From contig NZ_AP025627.1 in the NCBI RefSeq assembly GCF_022846435.1, positions 1,646,001 through 1,710,000 of the forward strand: 64,000 nucleotides of DNA, read 5' to 3'. The number at the start of each line of letters is the position of its first letter. Position 1 is the first letter of the stretch. Shown in pieces: positions 1 to 9,006 of the stretch. The stretch comes from Parageobacillus sp. KH3-4 (GTDB lineage: Bacteria; Bacillota; Bacilli; Bacillales; Anoxybacillaceae). The notes beneath the pieces are model-generated. The model made no database searches. It had not been told where the DNA came from and was given only the letters and a program-made list of their open reading frames with translations. The position numbers and the translations under genes were made by a program.

Positions 1-3000
1 TTGGATTGTTCGGAAAAGGATGGCATAGCGACGCGGAAATGAACGTTGTTGCTCAAGGAAATGAAGCAAGATTTACGGATGAAGATGGCACGCTCCATAT
101 ATTCACTAAATTATCCGATGGCACGTATAAAGCCCCAACAGGTGTGTACCTTCAGTTAAGCGAAACAACCGATGAATATATACTGACGACAAAAGATCAA
201 ACGAAAATACATTTTAATAAAAATGACGGTAAATTAACCAAAATGGTCGATGGTCATGGAAATACGACGACATATAGTTATTCTAATGGAAAGTTAGTAG
301 CGATTACCGATGCTTCCGGCAGAAAATTAGATATTCAGTACAATTCTAATGGAAAAATTCAGAAAATCACCGATCCGATGAATCGGACGATTACGTATGA
401 GTATGACAATGATCGGTTAACCAAAGTAACCCAGACTGGCGGAGAAGTGACGAGATATGAATACAATGAACAGGATCGGTTAGAGAAAGTATTGGAACCG
501 ACGCATACGGAGGACAAGCCGGTTGTCAATCAGTTCGTGTACAGTGGCGACAGGCTCAGTCAAGTCATTGATCCTGAAAACCACACGTATACTTTGAGCT
601 ATGATCCAACGAAACGGCAACTGATCATGACGAAGCCGAATGGCCGCAAAACTCGATATACTTTTAATGAAGCAGCGAATCCTATTCAAATCGTGGATGA
701 CCTAGATGGCTTAAACATTACGACAAGTTATGTTTATGAGGGAAATAATTTAAAAGAATCACGAGATCCCAATGACCAACATGCGGCGAATCCTACTGAA
801 TCGTATACGTATGACGCCAACGGAAATGTGTTAACGGCGAAAGATAGTTATGGTACGGAAACATACGAGTATAACCAAAATAATGATGTCGTCTCCATGA
901 AAGATACGGAAGGCGATACCACCACGATTGCCTATGATGGCTTAAATCCGGTATCGGAAACCGATCAATCAGGAAAAACCTCTTCTGTGTCGAAGTATGA
1001 TTCATACGGCAATATTATTGAAGAAAGTGATACATTAGGCAGTGCGACGAATTTACTCTCTAATAACGGCTTTGAACAGGGAACGACAGCTTGGACTCTT
1101 CTTCGTTCGTATGATTCGGGGCAATTACTAGAAGATACAAATGTATATAATGGATTGACCGGACGAAAAACGTTAAACATCACGGTGAACTCGACTTCGC
1201 CTAGCACGGAACTTGGCTATGTGGCGGCTACCCAAGAAATCACCGTGAAACCCAATACGACCTACACGTTAAGTGGGAAGATCAAAACGAATTTGACGAA
1301 AGCCAACGCCTTTTTCAATGTTCAATTCATCAGTAGTCAAAATCAAACGATTTCTTGGGCCGATCATCGTTATAGCCAATTGACAGGCACAAGACCGTGG
1401 ACAGAACGACAATTTACGTTTACCACTCCTTCAAATGCAGCCAAAATACGTATCTATTTAGAGGTAGAGCATAAGTCTCCCGATGCTTCCGGAGAAGCGT
1501 GGTTTGATAATGTTCAATTAGAGGAAGCGCAGGTTTCTTCGAGCTATAACCCGGTGTTAAACAGCAGCTTTGAAGGAAACGTTGCGAATTGGAGTGGAAC
1601 AGGTGGAAGCATAGACAGCACGGAATCATTCGATGGGTCTTACTCCCTCAAAGTATCGAGAACGAGTACCACACAATCGGCGAGTGAATATAAGCAGACG
1701 GTGATCGTGGGACAAACGTCGAGTGATGCACCAATTAACCTTACGCTTACTGGGGTTTCGAAAGCTGAAGATGTCAAAGCCAATGGCACAGTGAGCCCAA
1801 GCGATTATTCGATTACGGCCAAAGTATACTTGGTGGATGGAACGACCGAAACGTATACCGCGGATTTCCCTACTGGCACGCAAGATTGGAATCGGGCGGC
1901 GGTTTCGATCCAACCTTCCAAGCCAATCGATAAAATCGATGTATCCGCTGCCTTCCGCGGCAATTATACGGGAACGGTATGGTTTGACGCGATCCGGCTC
2001 ATGGAAGGAAACGTGGTGATGAAAAACAAGTACGACGCCAATGGCAACTATGTGGAGGAAGAAACAGATGAAGCCGGGTATGTCACGAAAAAGAAGTATG
2101 ATGCTGTAGGAAATCTAGTAAGCGAGTACGATAAGAAAGGAAACCAAAAAGAGTACACGTATGATGCATCGAATCGTTTAAAACAGCTCCTATTGGCGAA
2201 TGGAACGTCCGTCAACTATGATTATGACGCGAATGGCAATATGACTTCCAAAGTCATTCAAACGAGTGGCGGTCAGTCACAAGAATTTCGTTATTCTTAT
2301 GATAAGACGGGAAAACTTATTAAAACCGTCGGTCCGCTGAATGATGTGACCACCAATGAATATGATGCCAATGGAAATAAAATCAAAACGGTCTTGCCGA
2401 AAGGAAACACGATTCAATGGACGTATGACGGAACGGAACGGGTCAAAACGATTTCTTACAACAACGTTCCGTATTACGAATTTAGTTACGATAAAAACGG
2501 AAATGAACTTTCTGTAAAATACTTAAAGGACGGCACGACCAAGACAAGAACCTTTGATAAAGCAAATCGGGTCATCGAACAATCTGACCGTGGAGGGGTA
2601 CAAAAGTGGACCTATCCGACGACATCGGATAAATTACAGCAGTTGATGTTCTCTCATGGGTCCTTTAGCCAAACGATCAATTACCAATATAATGCATTGG
2701 ATCAAAATACAGTCGTTCAAGATGGAACGTATACGTACCGTTTTGACTATGACGAGAGAGGAAACGTTCGCACCTTCACGACAGGAAACGGAGCCGGTTC
2801 GACCTTTACGTATGATGACCGCGGCCTTGTGGAAAGCGTTTCGGTCGGTACGGCGGATGGAAAAGAAATTTTATCGGAAACGTACCGTTACGATGAAAAT
2901 GGAAACCGGGCAAAAATTGAGTACCCAACGGGAGAGACGATCGTTTATCACTACGACGCGCTCGATCAACTAGTGGAAGAACAGCTGCCAGACGGAACGA

Positions 3001-4160
3001 AGATCGAGTATACGTATGACGGATTTGGCAACCGGACGAAAGTCGTGAAAACAAAGGATGGGCAGTCGACGACGACCAATGCCGATTATAATGCCGCCAA
3101 TCAATTGGTTCGTTTCGGGGATGAAACAATTACCTACGATGCGAATGGCAACCGCGTAGAAGACGGCCAGTATCGGTATGAATGGAACGAAGCCGACCAG
3201 CTCGTCTCGATTACAAGAAAAGGCGAAAGTACCCCATTTGTCACGTACAAATACGATGAAGACGGCCGCCGTATTCAAAAGAATGTGAATGGCGTTATTA
3301 CGAACTATCATTACCAAGGCGATAGCCTCAACGTTCTGTATGAAACCGATGCGAGTGGAAATGTGGTACAATCGTATGTATACGGAGAAAACGGCCAGCT
3401 CTTGGCGATGAAAAAAGGCAGCGTCACATACTTCTACCACTATAACGCGCATGGCGATGTCATCGCCTTAACGGATGCGCAAGGAAACGTGGTCGCCCGC
3501 TACGAATACGACACATGGGGCAACCTTCTTTCCCAATCAGGCGATATGGCAGAGGAAAACCCATATCGTTATGCCGGATACCAGTATGACCAAGAAACAG
3601 GTTTATATTACCTGATCGCCCGTTACTACCACCCAACACATGGCGTGTTCCTATCCCTAGATCCAGACCCAGGGGATGAAGATGATATTCTCACGCAGAA
3701 CGGGTATGCGTATGCGAACAACAATCCGGTGATGTTGGTGGATTTGGATGGGCATTATGCTCATATTGTTATTATAGCTGGAGTGGGGGCTTATAGAGTT
3801 TATAAGATTTATAAGGTCTACAAGAAATATAGAAAGATTTCAAAAAAATATCATTCGAATAGTAAAAGAAATCCTGCGATACATCATGGATATGAAATTT
3901 ATGATAAAAAAACTAATAAAGTAGTCAAAGTTGGTATTAGTGATGGAAGGATTTCTAAAAAGGGAAAATCATATCGCGCTGAAAGGCAAGTTAGAAAGTG
4001 GAATAAGCGATACAAGACAGATCGGTATGCTTCACGAATAGTAAAAACTAACATACGTGGTAGGTATAATGCACTGAGATGGGAAAAAAGGCATACGGAA
4101 TACATTAATAGAATCCAGCCTAACAACAAATTATCACCTCCATTTCACTATCGCCCATAA
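1..4160 (+). CDS. WapA/Rhs-type YD-repeat polymorphic toxin, 5' end outside window
   Basis: The reading frame is open to the left edge (a Gly codon precedes the first possible start, TTG at 6), so the N-terminal secretion and processing part lies outside the window. At least 1384 residues are visible. YD repeats (YDxxG-type, such as YTYDANGN) fill roughly residues 70-345 and 680-1215. Between them, about 350-680, sit two beta-sandwich, carbohydrate-binding-like modules (SNNGFEQG and NSSFEGN starts). The core ends with the conserved RYYHPTHGVFLSLDPDPGD and NNNPVMLVDLDGH signatures near residue 1240. The last ~130 residues are an AT-richer, Lys/Arg-rich tip with YEIYDKKTNKVVKVGIS and a later RWEKR, which resembles a GIY-YIG/URI nuclease (inferred). 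Rhs proteins are known to shelter the tip in a shell and deliver it to neighbouring cells. The immunity gene follows 23 bp downstream. Confidence 0.93.
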   Translation, partial: GLFGKGWHSDAEMNVVAQGNEARFTDEDGTLHIFTKLSDGTYKAPTGVYLQLSETTDEYILTTKDQTKIHFNKNDGKLTKMVDGHGNTTTYSYSNGKLVAITDASGRKLDIQYNSNGKIQKITDPMNRTITYEYDNDRLTKVTQTGGEVTRYEYNEQDRLEKVLEPTHTEDKPVVNQFVYSGDRLSQVIDPENHTYTLSYDPTKRQLIMTKPNGRKTRYTFNEAANPIQIVDDLDGLNITTSYVYEGNNLKESRDPNDQHAANPTESYTYDANGNVLTAKDSYGTETYEYNQNNDVVSMKDTEGDTTTIAYDGLNPVSETDQSGKTSSVSKYDSYGNIIEESDTLGSATNLLSNNGFEQGTTAWTLLRSYDSGQLLEDTNVYNGLTGRKTLNITVNSTSPSTELGYVAATQEITVKPNTTYTLSGKIKTNLTKANAFFNVQFISSQNQTISWADHRYSQLTGTRPWTERQFTFTTPSNAAKIRIYLEVEHKSPDASGEAWFDNVQLEEAQVSSSYNPVLNSSFEGNVANWSGTGGSIDSTESFDGSYSLKVSRTSTTQSASEYKQTVIVGQTSSDAPINLTLTGVSKAEDVKANGTVSPSDYSITAKVYLVDGTTETYTADFPTGTQDWNRAAVSIQPSKPIDKIDVSAAFRGNYTGTVWFDAIRLMEGNVVMKNKYDANGNYVEEETDEAGYVTKKKYDAVGNLVSEYDKKGNQKEYTYDASNRLKQLLLANGTSVNYDYDANGNMTSKVIQTSGGQSQEFRYSYDKTGKLIKTVGPLNDVTTNEYDANGNKIKTVLPKGNTIQWTYDGTERVKTISYNNVPYYEFSYDKNGNELSVKYLKDGTTKTRTFDKANRVIEQSDRGGVQKWTYPTTSDKLQQLMFSHGSFSQTINYQYNALDQNTVVQDGTYTYRFDYDERGNVRTFTTGNGAGSTFTYDDRGLVESVSVGTADGKEILSETYRYDENGNRAKIEYPTGETIVYHYDALDQLVEEQLPDGTKIEYTYDGFGNRTKVVKTKDGQSTTTNADYNAANQLVRFGDETITYDANGNRVEDGQYRYEWNEADQLVSITRKGESTPFVTYKYDEDGRRIQKNVNGVITNYHYQGDSLNVLYETDASGNVVQSYVYGENGQLLAMKKGSVTYFYHYNAHGDVIALTDAQGNVVARYEYDTWGNLLSQSGDMAEENPYRYAGYQYDQETGLYYLIARYYHPTHGVFLSLDPDPGDEDDILTQNGYAYANNNPVMLVDLDGHYAHIVIIAGVGAYRVYKIYKVYKKYRKISKKYHSNSKRNPAIHHGYEIYDKKTNKVVKVGISDGRISKKGKSYRAERQVRKWNKRYKTDRYASRIVKTNIRGRYNALRWEKRHTEYINRIQPNNKLSPPFHYRP

Positions 4161-4183
4161 ATTTAATAAAAGGAAGTGAAAAA

Positions 4184-4981
4184 ATGACTGTTATAAGGGA
4201 TATTCAACTTTCTATTCCAAGTGATATAAACTATTTTGATCATACTGTAATAGTTGACTATGATACTGGTGAGACAAGCCCCTTTACCGATTATAGGCAA
4301 AGCAAGTCCGCCATCTTTCATTATGAAACAAGATGTATTACATCACTTTATACTCGTCTTTTGCCCGAAATTCATACAGATGGGGAAAAGGGAGTTATCA
4401 TTCAATGCGTACCGGATCTATCTAAATTAAGCGAGAAAGAAATTGAAATGGAAATGGTACCCGATTTTATTACTGTTTATGTTGAAATGGATTATAATCA
4501 ATACTTCTCTCTTACGGATGACTTGGAAAAAAAGAAAATGGCATTAGAAGTGTTACAAGAGGGTATGGAAAAACTTGCTGATGAGCGAGGATGGGATAAG
4601 CAAATTTTTCGTGAAATATACAACAAGATAAAAGAATTAAATTACAAAAATACATTTATCTATAAGAAAAAGAGCAGTCCTAATCGTAGATATATATGTA
4701 GCATTATATGTGAACACGAAGTCTCTTATGTAGATATATATTTAGAAATAAAACGTCAAAAAGGAAATAAGGTTTTAAAGAAAGAAAGATTAGTAAGAGT
4801 AGACAGACCACACGAATCTTTTTATTGGAGATATTTAGGTGATTTAACATGGACACTAAATCATAAGGTGACGTTTACTGATCGTTTACATCATTTCGGG
4901 TGGGTTGTAACTTTTTTAGAAAAAGAAAACGAAACACAGATTATATGGAAAATAAATAAAGTGTCTTATCTTTCTTCATAA
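4184..4981 (+). CDS. Candidate immunity protein 1 for the Rhs URI-like tip
   Basis: This 265-residue, acidic and aromatic-rich soluble protein has no signal peptide. It starts at ATG 4184 behind a good AAAGGAAGTG site, 23 bp after the toxin stop. I do not recognise a named domain. It is clearly paralogous to the protein at 5931-6584: both share an ETRCIT/QTRCIT-LY-R block and a stretch with W-D, a KELNY motif, F-I and a SPN-RY/KY motif. Because the two toxin tips that precede these genes are also paralogous to each other, immunity to URI-like tips is the best inference. The gene is AT-rich compared with the Rhs core, as is usual for swapped tip/immunity cassettes. Confidence 0.75.
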   Translation: MTVIRDIQLSIPSDINYFDHTVIVDYDTGETSPFTDYRQSKSAIFHYETRCITSLYTRLLPEIHTDGEKGVIIQCVPDLSKLSEKEIEMEMVPDFITVYVEMDYNQYFSLTDDLEKKKMALEVLQEGMEKLADERGWDKQIFREIYNKIKELNYKNTFIYKKKSSPNRRYICSIICEHEVSYVDIYLEIKRQKGNKVLKKERLVRVDRPHESFYWRYLGDLTWTLNHKVTFTDRLHHFGWVVTFLEKENETQIIWKINKVSYLSS

Positions 4982-5280
4982 ACTCAATGAAAAACAGGAA
5001 AACATTGTGATAAAATATTGATTAAGGTGAAGGAAATCAGACATATTAAATAAAATATTGATTAGATAGGTCGGATTATTTTTGTAATTGTAGAACCTTA
5101 GGAGAAACGCTCTCTCCTAAGGCATTTTTTTATAATTAAAACTTTGAACCTTTATTAATATTAAGGGTTTTGTCTTACTTTCTGCAAGAATAAATCAGAC
5201 AAGCTCGACTGTTAAGGGATGAGGCAGCGTATTTCCCTGCTCCGGTTGGAAGTAGGCAACTCATGCATGTATATTTTTGA
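4982..5280. other. Inter-cassette spacer
   Basis: No gene is visible between the first immunity gene and the second toxin tip. It holds a 15-bp direct repeat, ATAAAATATTGATTA, at 5010-5024 and 5050-5064 (40-bp period) and then the terminator listed separately. The sequence after the terminator (5130-5280) carries only short stop-broken frames. Rhs homology begins again at about 5281. Confidence 0.5.
5096..5131 (+). terminator. Rho-independent terminator after cassette 1
   Basis: A perfect 10-bp stem, CCTTAGGAGA with TCTCCTAAGG, is followed by CATTTTTTT. It closes the Rhs/immunity 1 transcript and would isolate cassette 2 from read-through. Confidence 0.85.
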
Positions 5281-5334
5281 ACTTCTATTAAGCGGATATT
5301 TCTCATTACCCGGTACTATTACCCGGAGCATGGC

Positions 5335-5907
5335 GTGTCCCTTTTCTTGGATCCAGACTCAGGGGATGCGGACGATATCCTCACACAGAACGGATATACG
5401 TACGCGAACAACAACCCAGTGATGTTGGTGGATCCGGATGGGCACCTTCCTTGGTTGTTAATTAATGCAGGGTTTGCGGCGTATGAAGCGTATAAGGCAT
5501 ACAAGTCGGGAAAGGGATGGAAAGGTGTCGCGGCTGCGGCGGCTATCAATTTTGTTGGTTTTGGTGGCAAGTTTAAAGCTGCTAGTAAAATTATTAAAGC
5601 TGTGCATGGTAATAGTCGATTCTCAAAGAGGATTCATCATGGGTATGAAATTTATGAAATAGTTAACGGTAAAAAACGTATAGTTAAAGTAGGTATTAGT
5701 GGTGCTAAGCTAAACAAAAACGGTACATCACCTAGGGCTAACCGTCAGGTCAATAAGTGGAATAAAAAAGCGGGGTATCAAAGATACTATGCTCGGATTG
5801 TTAAGAGAAATATTTATGGAAGAGAGAAAGCTCTAAAGTGGGAGAGAGGAAGAGCTTATGCAGTGAGAAAAGCTGGGGGTAATATGTATCTTCATGTCAG
5901 ACCGTGA
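5335..5907 (+). CDS. Orphan Rhs C-terminal tip 2, URI-like toxin
   Basis: The frame is open from 5281 but offers no ATG; GTG 5335 is only the first permissible codon and has no convincing ribosome binding site, so this is probably a silent cassette. It begins inside the Rhs signature (ITRYYYPEHGVSLFLDP, then GDADDILTQNGYTYANNNP), followed by the pre-toxin linker NAGFAAYEAYKAYKSGKGWK plus an Ala-rich hydrophobic stretch. The last ~95 residues (HHGYEIYEIVNGKKRIVKVG, then ANRQVNKWNKK and ALKWERGRAY) align with the tip of the full-length Rhs gene at 1-4160. It therefore has the same predicted URI/GIY-YIG-like nuclease fold in a diverged copy. Its immunity partner starts 23 bp downstream. Confidence 0.8.
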   Translation: MSLFLDPDSGDADDILTQNGYTYANNNPVMLVDPDGHLPWLLINAGFAAYEAYKAYKSGKGWKGVAAAAAINFVGFGGKFKAASKIIKAVHGNSRFSKRIHHGYEIYEIVNGKKRIVKVGISGAKLNKNGTSPRANRQVNKWNKKAGYQRYYARIVKRNIYGREKALKWERGRAYAVRKAGGNMYLHVRP

Positions 5908-5930
5908 TAACATAAAGAAAGGGGTAAGCT

Positions 5931-6584
5931 ATGTTACTGAAAACATTTCTATTATTAGGAGAAGAAGGGATATCCGACGTTAAAAAAAGTTTTTCTTTTC
6001 AAACTAGATGTATTACCAAATTGTATGAACGGGTCTTTGATAAAAAATATAAAACCGCTGATTGTAGGCAGTTAAATTTCCATTGTGGCAATTACTCCGA
6101 GATGAAACTATTAGGATGTTTTGATGGTTTTTGTCAAGTCTTAGTGCCATATAATATTCAAGAATTTCTAGAGTATCCAGATAACAAAAAAAAAATAGAG
6201 ATCCTAGAACTGTTGAAAAATAGCCTCGATTTTGTTATTAGAGAAAAAAATTGGGATCCTAATCCTTTTCAAAAAGCTTATGAGAGAGTAAAGGAGTTAA
6301 ACTATATTAATGAGTTTATTTGGAACAAGCCTAAATTAAGTCCAAATAAAAAATACAAAGCTGAGGTACATTGTAATCACGATCTGTATGATTTTACAAT
6401 AAAGATGGTGATTAAAGATAGAAAAGATAAAGTATTACTTGAAAAAAAAATAGTGTCAACTGAACCCGATGAACTTATTTACGATAGGTTTTTAGGTCAT
6501 TTAATGTGGATAAGTGATGATGAAATAGCGCTTTACGAGAAAAATTCAAAGCGTTATACCTCTGTAAAATTAAGAGAGGCATAA
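5931..6584 (+). CDS. Candidate immunity protein 2, paralog of immunity 1
   Basis: A 217-residue soluble protein, start ATG 5931 behind AAAGGGGTAAGCT. It is shorter at the N-terminus than the protein at 4184-4981 but shares the QTRCIT-KLYERV block, the W-DP-F-KAYERVKELNY segment and SPNKKYKAEV. The pairing of paralogous toxins with paralogous immunity proteins is the main support for the function. It is not a recognised Pfam-type domain to me. Whether it is expressed without the missing Rhs promoter is unknown. Orphan immunity genes are often kept because they protect against siblings carrying the matching tip. Confidence 0.72.
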   Translation: MLLKTFLLLGEEGISDVKKSFSFQTRCITKLYERVFDKKYKTADCRQLNFHCGNYSEMKLLGCFDGFCQVLVPYNIQEFLEYPDNKKKIEILELLKNSLDFVIREKNWDPNPFQKAYERVKELNYINEFIWNKPKLSPNKKYKAEVHCNHDLYDFTIKMVIKDRKDKVLLEKKIVSTEPDELIYDRFLGHLMWISDDEIALYEKNSKRYTSVKLREA

Positions 6585-6652
6585 TGAATAGCTCTAAAAT
6601 ATTATCAAAGTTGAATCATTTTTCACCAGATTGACAGTTTAAAATTTTTCTT

Positions 6653-6685
6653 CAGAAGGACGCAAATTCGTCCTTCTGTTTTTTT
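6653..6685 (+). terminator. Terminator after cassette 2
   Basis: A perfect 10-bp stem, CAGAAGGACG with CGTCCTTCTG, has a 6-nt loop and is followed by seven T residues. Confidence 0.87.
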
Positions 6686-6733
6686 ATCCTATGGGGTTCC
6701 GTTAAGCAGCTTTCTTATTGTCTAGGGCACGGT

Positions 6734-7285
6734 GTGTTCCTTTCCTTGGATCCAGACTCAGGGGATGCGGGTGATATTCTCACGCAGAATGGGTATGCGT
6801 ATGCGAACAACAATCCGGTGATGTTGGTGGATCCGGATGGGCATTGGGTGTGGATGGCAGTAGGAGCGTTAATCGGAGGAGTATCGTCGTATAAGTCTGC
6901 AAAAAGTAGAAGTCTCAAAGATTGGAAGTTGTGGGGTTCTGTTGCAATAGGAGCTGGTTTAGGTGCTATCGGTGGAATAGGCTCAGGTGCTTACCGTGCA
7001 GCTAAGGTTGCAAGAAATATTTACAATATTACTAAGGGTCCTGCATATGTTAGAGGGAGAGCCGCGCACCAAGCATGGACAAAAGCTATGAAAAGAGTTG
7101 TTCCTGGAGGCAAATATGATAAACCATTAAGAGGTACTAAAAAACGTCCAGACCTTCAATTTTTTAGAGGAAGGGTTGTCGTTGAATTAAAACCAAAAGG
7201 TTCTTGGAAAAGAAGCTATGTAAAAAGGCAACTCAAGAATTATAAGAAAGCCGGCGCATGGATTATAATTAAGGCAAGTTATTAA
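6734..7285 (+). CDS. Orphan Rhs C-terminal tip 3, PD-(D/E)XK nuclease toxin
   Basis: It starts in the Rhs junction (GTG TTC CTT at 6734, GVFLSLDPDSGD). In-frame homology begins only about 12 bp upstream, so no proper start is present. After NNNPVMLVDPDGHWVW comes a Gly-rich hydrophobic linker that differs from the other cassettes. The tip contains KKRPDLQFFRGRVVVELKPK, the PD...(E)xK active-site signature of restriction-endonuclease-fold (Tox-REase) toxins, with a Lys/Arg-rich tail (SYVKRQLKNYKK). DNA cleavage is therefore the inferred activity. A strong hairpin terminator separates it from the next gene, unlike in the other cassettes. Confidence 0.82.
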   Translation: MFLSLDPDSGDAGDILTQNGYAYANNNPVMLVDPDGHWVWMAVGALIGGVSSYKSAKSRSLKDWKLWGSVAIGAGLGAIGGIGSGAYRAAKVARNIYNITKGPAYVRGRAAHQAWTKAMKRVVPGGKYDKPLRGTKKRPDLQFFRGRVVVELKPKGSWKRSYVKRQLKNYKKAGAWIIIKASY

Positions 7286-7294
7286 AGATATTTT

Positions 7295-7326
7295 GGGACA
7301 CACACTTAGAGTGTGTCCCTCTTTGA
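7295..7326 (+). terminator. Terminator between toxin 3 and the HEAT-repeat gene
   Basis: Stem GGGACACAC with GTGTGTCCC (9 bp) is followed by TCTTT, 10 bp after the toxin stop. The downstream gene would need read-through or its own promoter. Confidence 0.7.
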
Positions 7327-7346
7327 TAGTTTTAGGGGTGAAAAAT

Positions 7347-8261
7347 ATGAATCAATATGAGGAGACGGTTAGAAATTTAGTTAATAATTTTAATGAGCAT
7401 AATATAGATATAGTTGCTCAAGATTTAGCTAAGATGGGAAGGGACATAATTACTATCTTACAAAAATACTTTTATAAAGCAGATCCTAATGGTAAGATTG
7501 GAATATTAGAAACATTGAAATTATTAAATGACAGTAGTGTAATCCCTTTTCTGAAAGCTATTCTTGAAGATGAGACAGAGATATTTTTTGTTAAAGCTTA
7601 TGCAGAAAGTGTATTGGATTTTTTAGAGGGTAAAGAAACTCAATTAAAAAGAAAAATTCACAATTTATCTAAAAAAAGTGGCACGGATTTAATCGCAGAT
7701 ATAGCTATGATAGGAACAATTGGCGATTACAATGCTATAAGAGAATTAGACAAAATCAAGACGAATAACAAAGAGGTACTGGAACAAATCAAGGTAGCAA
7801 AATTACAAATAATATGTGGACTAGAAGAAATAATTAAGGAGTACAGAAAACCAGATTCCCGTTATTCTCATAAAGCATTAGCAGAGGCTATTTATCATTC
7901 ATTTGATCATCCAGAAGCATCAAAAGTTATAATAGAAGATCTCTTTAGTGAGGAATTTGAGCGTGTTTTTAGTGCCGTTACTCTACTTGCTTTCGCGGAA
8001 AAATTTCCTAAGGACAAAGTTACTAGAGATGTAGTAAATAAGTTCTTTGAAATTTTAACGGGTGATTTTAATACAACACTAAAGAATCATGCCATACTTG
8101 CAATAGGTAGATATGGAAATACTGATGATGCATCAAGACTTGAAAGAATTGTTGAGGAAAAAAAGTATTTAACAAAAAGGAAATTTTGGAAATGGCTAAG
8201 TGAAAGCGCACTGTTAGACGATATCAACATCACAATAAAGAAATTGAAACGAAAGAAATAG
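7347..8261 (+). CDS. HEAT-repeat-like protein, candidate immunity 3
   Basis: The longer frame starts at 7293, but the start chosen is ATG 7347 behind AGGGGTG; the upstream codons overlap the terminator. The 304-residue product is almost entirely helical, with repeated two-helix units (LNDSSVIPFLKAILEDETE, YAESVLDFLEG, FSAVTLLAFAEKFPKD, NHAILAIGRYGNTDDASR) typical of HEAT/ARM solenoids. Solenoid proteins are known as immunity partners in polymorphic toxin loci, and its place after the nuclease tip suggests that role. The terminator between the two genes, however, makes the pairing less certain than in cassettes 1, 2, 4 and 5. It is AT-rich like the other immunity genes. Confidence 0.65.
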   Translation: MNQYEETVRNLVNNFNEHNIDIVAQDLAKMGRDIITILQKYFYKADPNGKIGILETLKLLNDSSVIPFLKAILEDETEIFFVKAYAESVLDFLEGKETQLKRKIHNLSKKSGTDLIADIAMIGTIGDYNAIRELDKIKTNNKEVLEQIKVAKLQIICGLEEIIKEYRKPDSRYSHKALAEAIYHSFDHPEASKVIIEDLFSEEFERVFSAVTLLAFAEKFPKDKVTRDVVNKFFEILTGDFNTTLKNHAILAIGRYGNTDDASRLERIVEEKKYLTKRKFWKWLSESALLDDINITIKKLKRKK

Positions 8262-8297
8262 ACGATTCACACTCTAAATGAGCAACAAGGAAACATT

Positions 8298-9002
8298 GTG
8301 GCCCGTTACCAATACGATGCGTGGGGAAATATTCTTTCTCAATCCGGCGCCTTGGCGGACAAAAACCCATACCGATATGCGGGATATCAATATGACAAAG
8401 AAACGGGTCTTTATTACCTGATTGCCCGGTACTACCGCCCAGAACAAGGTGTGTTCCTATCCTTGGATCCAGACCCGGGAGATGCGGACGATATCCTGAC
8501 GCAGAATGGATACACGTACGCAAATAACAATCCGGTGATGTTGGTGGATTCGGATGGGCATTGGGTATGGCTGGCTATCAACGCGGGATTTGCGGCGTAT
8601 GATGCGTATAAGGCGTACAAGTCGGGAAAAGGATGGACAGGTGTCGCAGCTGCGGCGGCTATCGGTTTTGTCGGTGGAGGAAGACTCAAAGCGGCAAAAC
8701 ACTCTGTTTATGTCTTAAAGAAAGGAAATGTAGTAAAATATGTCGGAAGAACTAAAAATATTCAGAAGAGAAGATATGCCCATAGTAAAAACCATCCTGA
8801 TTTAGATTTTGAAGAAGTTGCTAGCAATCTATCCTATGGACAAGCTCGTGGATTAGAACATCGTCTATTTTTGAAACACGGTGGAAAAAGTAAGCTTAGA
8901 AACAAGATAAGACCTATTAGTCAAAGAAATAAAAGTTATAGAAAATATATGAGTGAATCTAGAAGTATTTATAAAGAAGTAATAAGAAGATATGGGTGGT
9001 GA
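8298..9002 (+). CDS. Orphan Rhs C-terminal tip 4, GIY-YIG nuclease toxin
   Basis: Rhs homology starts near 8280 (EQQGNIVARYQYDAWGN); GTG 8298 is the first usable codon and lacks a clear ribosome binding site. It keeps ~60 residues of core, the LDPDPGDADDILTQNG signature and the linker INAGFAAYDAYKAYKSGKGW. The tip (from about residue 135) has VYVLKKGNVVKYVGRT, then RR-AH and a later GLEHRLF, matching GIY-YIG nuclease motifs (Tyr, YVGRT, Arg, catalytic Glu). The stretch 8380-8640 is nearly identical in DNA to 10110-10370 of cassette 5. The immunity gene starts 4 bp after the stop. Confidence 0.83.
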   Translation: MARYQYDAWGNILSQSGALADKNPYRYAGYQYDKETGLYYLIARYYRPEQGVFLSLDPDPGDADDILTQNGYTYANNNPVMLVDSDGHWVWLAINAGFAAYDAYKAYKSGKGWTGVAAAAAIGFVGGGRLKAAKHSVYVLKKGNVVKYVGRTKNIQKRRYAHSKNHPDLDFEEVASNLSYGQARGLEHRLFLKHGGKSKLRNKIRPISQRNKSYRKYMSESRSIYKEVIRRYGW

Positions 9003-9006
9003 TTTC

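Noticed and set aside
2806-3452. Long minus-strand frames inside the Rhs gene
   Set aside because: The repeated YD codons create open antisense frames; no start signals or protein-like sequence.
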